DNA from: Candidatus Doudnabacteria bacterium
Lineage (GTDB): Bacteria; Patescibacteriota; Doudnabacteria; UBA920
Assembly: GCA_016218585.1 (NCBI GenBank)
Contig: JACRDK010000025.1
Coordinates: 91,637-125,237 of the forward strand
DNA length: 33,601 nt
Direction: 5' to 3'
The notes below the pieces were generated by a model. The model ran no database searches. It was not told the origin of the DNA and was given only the letters and a program-made list of their open reading frames with translations. Each line of letters begins with the position of its first letter. The stretch's first letter is position 1. Made by a program: the position numbers and the translations under genes. Positions 17,812 to 24,931 of the stretch are shown one piece after another.

Positions 17812-18704
17812 TTATTTATTGTTTTTTGCCAAGAGCTGATTATATATTTCCTGGTCAATTTTATAATTTTCTCCGCGAATTTTAATAACAGTAATAGGAT
17901 TGCCTTGCTCATCGGTCTTGGTAATGCTTTCCCATTGGTCAAGAATCTTTAAACTTCCTTCAATATCAGAAAGCTTGGTGATTCTTTGGTTATCTTTTTC
18001 TCTTATTAGCACACCGGAAGCAAGAAACGGTTCCGTTGCTGTTTTATGTGTTGTGTTAAACAAATCAATTTCCGAATTTGGATTTAGCTTTTGCGCTATT
18101 CGTTCGTGCCGCTGATTAAATAAGTTTGCAAATTTTGCGGCTTGAATTTTAGGAGGAAATTTTTTGGCCAATGTGCTGTCGGGGTTATCTATCCACTCTC
18201 TTATTACAGGCTCTTCCGCCGCTTCGGCTATTTCTTCTTGTTGGTCGGAAGTTAGTTTTGCGAATTCTGTATCCGGGTATTTGCCCTCTTTTATTCCTTC
18301 CATAAGAATTATTTTTTTGTTTGCACTCCACTTAGCATCATATTCCGCCATCCATTCCTTAGTGCCTGAAGGAGAAAGCAAGGCCTCTCTGACCCTAACT
18401 TTTTCTTTAATTGGCGCAAATGGATTATTCTCTTGGTACCCTGCATTAGGCCGTCAAAAGTTTCTTGGGTTCTGGGTGAAGTGCTTGTATATCCCTTAGC
18501 GCCATCCTTACTGGCTTTAATATTCATACCTCTTGTTACCGCTCTCTTTACGCCCTCAGGCGAAAGGCTTGATGTAGAAATGGCGTTGCCGGCACTATTA
18601 AAAACTTCGCCGCTGGCTTTTTGTGAATGGCGGATCCAGTAATTATGGATTTGAACATTTGTTCCCCGCTTATTTTCTTGTTTTTCAAAATTTAAAGTTT
18701 CCAT
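17812..18704 (-). pseudogene. Histidine phosphatase (phosphoglycerate-mutase-like) split into two frames by an apparent -1 frameshift
   Basis: 18309-18704 encodes IRHSQK...LSPEGVKRAVTRGMNI...YTSTSPRTQETFDGLMQG. The other frame (17812-18381, open back to ~18453) continues GYQENNPFAPIKEKVRVREALLSPSGTKEW...THKTATEPFLASGVL. Confidence 0.7.
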
Positions 18705-18806
18705 ATTGTTATTTTTTGTGGCTTTATAATTATTATATATTAAAATTAATTAAAAGAAATAGTGTGGTGGGGAGAGGTTTTTGGCCTCCCCCCTGAGTGC
18801 GCCGGG

Positions 18807-19511
18807 CTACACAAGCGTGAAGTCCGGGTTGAATTCCGCAACAACGCCGTTTGGGGCGTAAATAATGCCGCCGCCGTTTTTTGGAACCCAGGCCGAGGGG
18901 TCGTAAGGGATGTGCTTGCGCGCAAACCCTTTGACATCCATGTAGTGCAGGAGCACGAGCTGTTCGAAGTTGAGGTCAAACAGCACGGGGCCTGACAGGT
19001 GAAAGCGTCCGATGTTGTTGATTGCGGAATGAATTCGATCATCAAACACATCGGCGGTCTCAGTCCACAGACCTTGCAACTCCGGGCTGTCAGCCAAATA
19101 GGCGTGGGCCGCGAAGTCACCAAACTGTTCCCATGCAGGCACCACCTTTGTGGCGTCGTAGTAGGGGTAGGTGACGGCTGGGGATCGGAGCACAGACAGG
19201 GGGTAGTCGCAAATTTTTTTGACTCCTGCTGCCGTTTGCAGTCCGCCTTCATAGTTGCGCAGGTCGATTCCGGTGATGATTTTGGCCGGACGGACCCCCA
19301 TTTCGGCAAGAAGCTCGCCTTGGCGAAACATCATTGCCGAGCCTTCGGCGTTGAGGCCGAGAAGGTTGGAATCTATGGCCCGCGAATAGATTAGCGCGCA
19401 CATTGTATTGTTGTCTACCGGCAGGCTCGGCTTGTTATAGGTGGCGTGCCGGCGCACAATGGCGCGTACTCCATTTTCGTTCACGAAGTCAGCGATGGTT
19501 GCGGTATTCAT
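18807..19511 (-). CDS. Protein of unknown function, GC-rich, probably horizontally acquired
   Basis: 234 aa starting MNTATIADFVNENGVRAIVRRHATY...; strong SD (GAGGAGGACC) before ATG; promoter TTGTCA-N17-TATAGT upstream. Confidence 0.65.
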   Translation of the reverse strand: MNTATIADFVNENGVRAIVRRHATYNKPSLPVDNNTMCALIYSRAIDSNLLGLNAEGSAMMFRQGELLAEMGVRPAKIITGIDLRNYEGGLQTAAGVKKICDYPLSVLRSPAVTYPYYDATKVVPAWEQFGDFAAHAYLADSPELQGLWTETADVFDDRIHSAINNIGRFHLSGPVLFDLNFEQLVLLHYMDVKGFARKHIPYDPSAWVPKNGGGIIYAPNGVVAEFNPDFTLV

Positions 19512-19619
19512 TTGTTAAGGTCCTCCTCAAGATTTTCTGCGTATTTAACAACTCCCGCCGGAGTATCACCCCAAGTTTATTGTCCCGTGGGCTCTCTGGA
19601 CTTTTTGTTTTAACAAAAT

Positions 19620-19660
19620 ACTATACCATATATTTATAAATATGACAATAGTTATGACAA
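19620..19660 (-). promoter_or_regulatory. Promoter of the 234-aa gene with two TGTCA boxes
   Basis: Minus strand: TTTGTCAT..ATTGTCAT, -35 TTGTCA (19643-19648), 17-nt spacer, -10 TATAGT (19620-19625). Confidence 0.55.
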
Positions 19661-19712
19661 ATTAAATAATAAAAAAGCTTTTAAATAAAAGTAAAATTTA
19701 TGATTTTAAATA

Positions 19713-19754
19713 TTTGTCAGAATTATTGACAAAATGTTCAAAATGATATAAACT
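19713..19754 (+). promoter_or_regulatory. Candidate operator/promoter of TrmB-like gene 1
   Basis: TTTGTCA-GAATTAT-TGACAAA inverted repeat overlapping -35 TTGACA; 17 nt to TAAACT. Confidence 0.6.
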
Positions 19755-19760
19755 TAATGT

Positions 19761-20516
19761 ATGGAAATTATTGAGGTTTTAAATAAAATTGGCCTTGAAG
19801 AAAAGGAGTCCGCTGTATATTTGGCTTTGTTAGAGCTTGGTACTGCAGATGTTGGCGCAATTTCATCAAAGGCTGGAATAAAGCGTCCGACCTGTTATTT
19901 GGTTTTGGATGGTTTAAAAAACCGCGGGCTAGTTTCTCAGGTGCCGGCTAAGGTGAGTTTATTTACCGCCGAAGGGCCGGAAAAATTATCCGGGGAGTTA
20001 TATAAAAAACAGGAACTTTTAAAAAGGTTTTTACCAAACTTACAGGCGCTGCACAATTCAAAAAAAGAAAAACCCCAAGTTAAATTATTTGAAGGTAAAG
20101 AGGGCATTAAGGAAGTTTATAATCAGATTTACAATGCCGACAGCGTTTCTTTTTTTGGCACGGTGAAGGAAGCTTTGTTTTATGACCCCGAAGGCCTAAA
20201 TGCATTTGTTGATCGGGCCGCCAAACACAGTTTTAAAATTCGCGATTTACTTACTTTATCACCTGATGATATTGCCTATGCGAAGAAGGCAAAAGTTGGT
20301 AAGGATTATGAAATTCGGTTTATTTCAACAGGTGTCGGTTTTTTGACCGATAACGCTTTTTTTAACGATAGCGTAGTTTTCTTTTCTTTTCATCCACAAA
20401 TATTTGCGGTCGTGATAACTAGTCGCGAGGTAAGACAGGCAATTGCCACTTTATATGAGTTTGCCTGGAACGCGGCCATGCCTTATGAAGAAGCTATAAA
20501 AAAACAGCTCCATTAG
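19761..20516 (+). CDS. TrmB-family winged-helix transcriptional regulator (1)
   Basis: MEIIEVLNKIGLEEKESAVYLALLELGTADVGAISSKAGIKRPTCYLVLDGLKNRGLV, coiled linker, then VKLFEGKEGIKEVYNQI effector-type domain. Confidence 0.85.
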   Translation: MEIIEVLNKIGLEEKESAVYLALLELGTADVGAISSKAGIKRPTCYLVLDGLKNRGLVSQVPAKVSLFTAEGPEKLSGELYKKQELLKRFLPNLQALHNSKKEKPQVKLFEGKEGIKEVYNQIYNADSVSFFGTVKEALFYDPEGLNAFVDRAAKHSFKIRDLLTLSPDDIAYAKKAKVGKDYEIRFISTGVGFLTDNAFFNDSVVFFSFHPQIFAVVITSREVRQAIATLYEFAWNAAMPYEEAIKKQLH

Positions 20517-20533
20517 TGGAGCTGTTTTTTTAT
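20503..20533. terminator. Bidirectional terminator
   Basis: AAAACAGCTCCAttagTGGAGCTGTTTTTTT. Confidence 0.9.
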
Positions 20534-22590
20534 TTTTTATTTTGAAGTTTTTTTACTTTTTTTATTTCTTCGATTTTATCCCGCAAGCGGGCGGCAAGTT
20601 CAAATTCCAAATTTTGTGCGGCTAAATCCATTTGCTCATTTAGCTCGTCCAAATAAAATTTAATTTCTTCCCCGGTCATTTTAGTCGGGTCAACTTTGCG
20701 CATCTCTTCATCTTCCTCTGCCACTTTTTGTCCGGCCAGGCGGGAGTCGCGAATAGCCTTAATAATTGTTTTTGGAGTAATGCCGTGCTCTTTGTTGTAA
20801 TCTTCCTGAACTTTGCGGCGGCGGGTGGTTTCGTCTATAGCTGCTTTCATTGAGCCGGTGATGCGATCGGCGTACATAACCACATGGCCTTCCACGTGGC
20901 GGGCAGCGCGTCCCATCATTTGCATAAAAAATGTTTCCGAACGCAAAAAGCCTTCTTTGTCCGCGTCGAGTATGGCAACTAAAGAAACCTCCGGCAAGTC
21001 CAAGCCTTCGCGCAGCAAGTTTATGCCAACTAACACATCAAAAACCCCAAGCCTGAGGTCACGCAAAATTTCCAAGCGGTCAAAAGTGTCCACGTCGGAA
21101 TGTAAATACTGCACTTTTATGCCGTCTTCCTTTAAGTATTCGGTAAGCTCTTCAGACATGCGCTTGGTAAGAGTGGCTACCAGCACGCGCTGGCCTTTTT
21201 TGGTAGTGGCTTTAATGCGTTCCATTAAATCGTCCACTTGGTTTTTAATGGGCTTTATTTCAATGGTCGGATCCAGCAGTCCGGTAGGCCTTATTAACTG
21301 TTCAACAATAGAAGGGTAGTTTGCCGATTTATCGGCCTTTCCCGATTGCCCATAAATGGGCTTACTACTTTTATCTTGCTCCAAACATTGCTGGATTTCC
21401 CATTTGCCAGGGGTGGCAGAGACAAATACTGTTTGATCAATTTTTTCCAAAAATTCGGGGAACTTAAGTGGGCGGTTATCTAATGCCGAAGGGAGGCGAA
21501 AACCGTAGTCAATCAACGTGGTTTTGCGCGACCGGTCGCCTTCATACATAGCTCCGATTTGCGGGATTGTTTGGTGAGATTCGTCTATAAATAGCAAAAA
21601 GTCGTCCGGGAAGTAATCTATTAATGTGGAGGGCGGACTGCCGGCCGGCCGGCCTTCAATAACCCGGGAATAGTTTTCAATGCCCGAAACAAAGCCGGTG
21701 TTGCTTAACATTTCCAAATCAAAATTGGTTCTTTGCTCAATCCTGGCCGCTTCCAAAATTTTCCCGGCGCCTTTTAGTTCTTTAGTCCGCTCGGCTAGTT
21801 CTGTTCTAATATCGTCGACTGCTAATTTTAGCCGGTCTTCCGGAGTTACAAAATGTTTAGCCGGAAAAATTGTAAATTCGGTTAAGTCTTCAATCTTATG
21901 GCCGGAAACCGCTTCCAGCCTTTCAATTTTTTCCAAAGTGTCGCCAAAAAAATCCATTCTAATAATGGTGTCTTCGGAAGAAAGGATTATTTCCACCACA
22001 TCGCCGTGGCTGCGAAAAGTTCCTCGCACCAGTTCGGTGTCGTTGCGGTGATATTGCAAATCCGTTAGCCTTCTAAGCAATTTGTCGCGTTTAATTTTTT
22101 CTCCCTGTTTAACGTCTAAGGCTAAATCTAAATAGTTGGCCGGATCGCCTAAGCCGTAAATGCAGGAGACGGAAGCGACAATAAGCACGTCTTTGCGCGA
22201 GAGCAGGCTTTGGGTGGCGGCATTGCGCAGACGGTCAATTTCTTCATTAATTTGAGTTTCTTTTTCTATGTAAGTATCGCTTCTTGGAATATAGGCTTCG
22301 GGCTGGTAGTAGTCATAGTAGGAAACAAAATAATGCACCGCGTTGTCCGGGAAAAATTCCTGAAATTCCGCGGCCAGTTGCGCGGCCAAAGTTTTATTAT
22401 GGGAAATAATCAGCGTGGGCTTATTTATTTTCTCTATAATATTGGCCATAGTAAAAGTTTTGCCGCTGCCGGTAACCCCAAGCAGGGTTTGGAAGCGGTT
22501 TTTGGCTTTTAAGCTTTTAAGCAAGCCGTCAATGGCCTTGGGTTGGTCGCCAGCCGGAGCAAATTTTGAAGTAAGACGAAATTTATTCAT
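20530..22590 (-). CDS. uvrB: Excinuclease ABC subunit B
   Basis: MNKFRLTSKFAPAGDQPKAI, GVTGSGKTFTMAN, YYDYYQPEAYIPRSDTYIEKE, DESHQTIPQIGAMYEGDRSRK, GMN-type helicase motifs and a C-terminal UVR motif. Confidence 0.96.
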   Translation of the reverse strand: MNKFRLTSKFAPAGDQPKAIDGLLKSLKAKNRFQTLLGVTGSGKTFTMANIIEKINKPTLIISHNKTLAAQLAAEFQEFFPDNAVHYFVSYYDYYQPEAYIPRSDTYIEKETQINEEIDRLRNAATQSLLSRKDVLIVASVSCIYGLGDPANYLDLALDVKQGEKIKRDKLLRRLTDLQYHRNDTELVRGTFRSHGDVVEIILSSEDTIIRMDFFGDTLEKIERLEAVSGHKIEDLTEFTIFPAKHFVTPEDRLKLAVDDIRTELAERTKELKGAGKILEAARIEQRTNFDLEMLSNTGFVSGIENYSRVIEGRPAGSPPSTLIDYFPDDFLLFIDESHQTIPQIGAMYEGDRSRKTTLIDYGFRLPSALDNRPLKFPEFLEKIDQTVFVSATPGKWEIQQCLEQDKSSKPIYGQSGKADKSANYPSIVEQLIRPTGLLDPTIEIKPIKNQVDDLMERIKATTKKGQRVLVATLTKRMSEELTEYLKEDGIKVQYLHSDVDTFDRLEILRDLRLGVFDVLVGINLLREGLDLPEVSLVAILDADKEGFLRSETFFMQMMGRAARHVEGHVVMYADRITGSMKAAIDETTRRRKVQEDYNKEHGITPKTIIKAIRDSRLAGQKVAEEDEEMRKVDPTKMTGEEIKFYLDELNEQMDLAAQNLEFELAARLRDKIEEIKKVKKLQNKK

Positions 22591-22625
22591 ATAAAAGTAT
22601 ATTAAGTTTAACACCAATTTTAGAC

Positions 22626-23063
22626 AAAAAAAAGAGGGCCGCCCGGAGGAGGTGGGTCGGCCCGTGGGAGAAGACCAGGCTTTATTGGTCTAGTCCTTGC
22701 AGGTGGTGAAATCCTGCAAGAGGGTAACGGGTGGCGGTGCGCAAATGCGCTTAGGCTTGCCAAAAGAGAGGAGAATGGCACAGCTTCCACACCACCCGCT
22801 GACGGAAGGACGAATCAATGGCCGAACGCGGCAAGGCCAATTGTTTTTGGCTAGCCCTGGCAGGCTTTGCCAAAATCGTCTCCCATCAAAGTTTAGAGAT
22901 TCCTCTTTATTATATTGCAAACTATGATTGCTTGGACGAAAAGGCTCTTAAACGTCCATTGGGCTTTGGGCATCTTTCGATGCCGTGTTGTTAGGGTCTT
23001 TGCGCCCAGAATATTTTACCCGCTGACGGGCAATGGAGCCTTTTAAACTCTTTATAATAGAGT
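22626..23063 (-). ncRNA. Putative structured non-coding RNA of unknown class (~435 nt)
   Basis: Minus-strand promoter TTGACA (23093-23098)-N17-TATTAT (23070-23075). Many hairpins, including GGCATC-GAAA-GATGCC. Rho-independent terminator GGGCCG...CGGCCCTCTTTTTTTT at 22626-22663. GC-rich, with no plausible ORF. Confidence 0.6.
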
Positions 23064-23141
23064 AAACAAATAATACTTACAACAGGTCTTTTTGTCAAAC
23101 ACCCGGGGAATTGGTAGAATTAAGTTAATTAAAGAACAAAA

Positions 23142-23693
23142 ATGATTGCTTACTTAAAAGGAAAGGTTTTGGAAAAAAGTACAAGCTTTTTAATTTTAGA
23201 AAATAATGGTATTGGTTATAAAGTTTTTGTAACTCCTGAGACTTTGGAAGCAAAAACGGGTTCCGAGGTTGCGGTATATATCTACCACAAAGTTTCGGAA
23301 GACGGGCAGTCGCTTTATGGCTTGCCTGATTTTTCAACCTTACAATTTTTTGAAATGTTAATAACGGTTTCCGGAGTGGGTCCAAAAGTTGCTTTAGCAA
23401 TTTTGTCCGCCGCCAGAGTAGATGCGGTTCGCCAGGCAATTGCCAACCAGGACGCGGGAATGTTTAAGCGCATTTCCGGCATTGGCACCAAAACCGCAGA
23501 GAAAATAATTGTGGAATTGAAAGATAAGGTCTTAGGAGGCGGCGAGGGGGCTGCGGGCAGCAGCGAGGTTTTTGATGCTCTGCTGGCCTTAGGTTATAAC
23601 AATCGAGAAGTGCGCGAGGTGATAAATAAAATTGATGCTTCCGCCAGCCAAGGGGAGCAAATAAAACAAGCTTTGAAATTACTTGGAAAGTAA
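23142..23693 (+). CDS. ruvA: Holliday junction branch migration protein RuvA
   Basis: MIAYLKGKVLEKSTSFLILENNGIGYKVFV..., HhH GVGPKVALAILSA and GIGTKTAEKIIVELKDK. Confidence 0.96.
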   Translation: MIAYLKGKVLEKSTSFLILENNGIGYKVFVTPETLEAKTGSEVAVYIYHKVSEDGQSLYGLPDFSTLQFFEMLITVSGVGPKVALAILSAARVDAVRQAIANQDAGMFKRISGIGTKTAEKIIVELKDKVLGGGEGAAGSSEVFDALLALGYNNREVREVINKIDASASQGEQIKQALKLLGK

Positions 23694-23703
23694 TCTTTAA
23701 AAA

Positions 23704-23835
23704 TTATTCTAATTATTCTAATTATTCTAATTGACCTAAATAAAACCTAATTTCTAAATTTTAAGAAGTTTCAATTTTAGAAATTAGGCATTTGGAGATT
23801 GGATATTGATTAGGGCAATTAGGTCAATTAGGTAA
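23704..23835. repeat. Tandem ATTATTCTAA (x3) followed by nested inverted repeats
   Basis: Outer arms AATTGACCTAA (23729-23739)/TTAGGTCAATT (23819-23829); inner arms CCTAATTTCTAAA (23746-23758)/TTTAGAAATTAGG (23776-23788). Confidence 0.75.
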
Positions 23836-23842
23836 TTAGAAA

Positions 23843-24886
23843 TTGTCCAACTTAAATTTAATTCAAGTCAATAATAATCAGAAGGAAGATTATAATCGGT
23901 TTGTGGCCAGTTCGCCAAACGGTAGTTTTTTGCAATCCTGGGAATGGGGTGATTGGCAGCAGTCTTTAGGCAGGGAGGTTTATAGATATTTGTATTTAGA
24001 TGAAAACAATAAGCCAATTGTCTCAGTCCAATTAATAAAAATGCCCCTGCCTTTAGGTCAGTATTATTTGTATGCGCCATATGGACCCGTTTTCGCCGAA
24101 GGCGAAAATTTCCAATTTCCCTGCCTGGCCGGCAGGCAGGCAATTTCCAATTTCCAAAAAGACATCAAAGAAAAATTTCCTGAGACATTGTTTGTTCGCA
24201 TCGAGCCAAAGTTTTTACTATCCACTAGTCACTATCCACTGGTCACTAAATCCCCAAACGTTCAGCCGGGAAAAACGCTGCTAATTAATCTTGCGCAAAC
24301 CGAAGAAGAGTTGCTCGCGCAAATGCACCATAAGACTCGCTATAACATACGTTTGGCGCAAAAACACGAAGTGGAAATAAAAGATGAGTTTAATATTACA
24401 ATCGGCCACGGTTTATTTGCCCAAGAAGCAGCCGGCTTAATTGTGGAGACAGCCAATCGGCAAGGCTATAAGGCTTATGGCAAAGACTACTATGAACATC
24501 TTATAGATTTTTTTACCGTGCAAAACAGAAGCGGCCTTAAGGTTCGTATTTATAAAGCGATTTATCAAAACAAACTTTTGGCTTCGGCCATAATGGTGGA
24601 CTGGGGCAAAACTCGCACCTTTTTGTTTGGCGGGTCGGCCGAGGAAAATAAAAATGTTATGGCTCCTTATTTAATGCATTGGCGGGCAATGGGCGACGCA
24701 AAAAAACAAGGCCTAAATTTTTATGATTTTTGGGGCACGGAAACTTCCTCCGGGCAGTTGGCGGGTTTTGTAAGGTTTAAGTTGGGCTTTGGCGGGCAAG
24801 AGATAACTTATGCGGGAGCTTATGATTTAATTCAAAAAAAATGGGCGCATAAACTTTATAAAGTATTAAAAAAAATCAGACATTAA
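23843..24886 (+). CDS. FemAB-family peptidoglycan bridge / lipid II aminoacyltransferase
   Basis: TTG start; GSFLQSWEWGDWQQSLGREVYRY...YLYAPYGPVF...RYNIRLAQKHEVEI...FYDFWGTE...GFVRFKLGFGGQEITYAGAYDL. Confidence 0.88.
   Translation: MSNLNLIQVNNNQKEDYNRFVASSPNGSFLQSWEWGDWQQSLGREVYRYLYLDENNKPIVSVQLIKMPLPLGQYYLYAPYGPVFAEGENFQFPCLAGRQAISNFQKDIKEKFPETLFVRIEPKFLLSTSHYPLVTKSPNVQPGKTLLINLAQTEEELLAQMHHKTRYNIRLAQKHEVEIKDEFNITIGHGLFAQEAAGLIVETANRQGYKAYGKDYYEHLIDFFTVQNRSGLKVRIYKAIYQNKLLASAIMVDWGKTRTFLFGGSAEENKNVMAPYLMHWRAMGDAKKQGLNFYDFWGTETSSGQLAGFVRFKLGFGGQEITYAGAYDLIQKKWAHKLYKVLKKIRH
24090..24155. repeat. Compound palindrome/direct repeat inside the FemAB-like ORF
   Basis: TTTTCGCCgaaGGCGAAAA, then AATTTCCAATTTCC (24107-24120), CTGCCTGGCCGGCAGGCAG (24121-24139), AATTTCCAATTTCC (24142-24155). 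Confidence 0.85.
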
Positions 24887-24923
24887 AAAATCCCCAAACT
24901 TTTTGAAAGCTTGGGGATTTTAA
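24886..24923. terminator. Bidirectional terminator
   Basis: AAAAAATCCCCAAACTTTTTGAAAGCTTGGGGATTTTAA. Confidence 0.85.
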
Positions 24924-24931
24924 TAACCAAA

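Noticed and set aside
18420-18456. Programmed -1 frameshift in the histidine phosphatase
   Set aside because: No X XXY YYZ slippery site or obvious stimulatory structure; mutation or assembly error preferred.
18746-19309. 187-aa ORF overlapping the 234-aa gene
   Set aside because: Low-complexity Ser/Thr/Pro/Cys composition and no SD; the 18807-19511 frame is better supported.
22690-22927. 76-aa ORFs on both strands in the uvrB-ruvA gap
   Set aside because: They lie in the hairpin-rich ncRNA candidate and have no protein-like signature.
22626-23063. RNase P RNA or tmRNA identity
   Set aside because: Diagnostic conserved motifs were not found by eye on either strand; a divergent form cannot be excluded without cmscan.
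23704-23731. CRISPR-like array
   Set aside because: Short 10-bp AT-rich tandem repeat with no spacers and no cas genes in the window.
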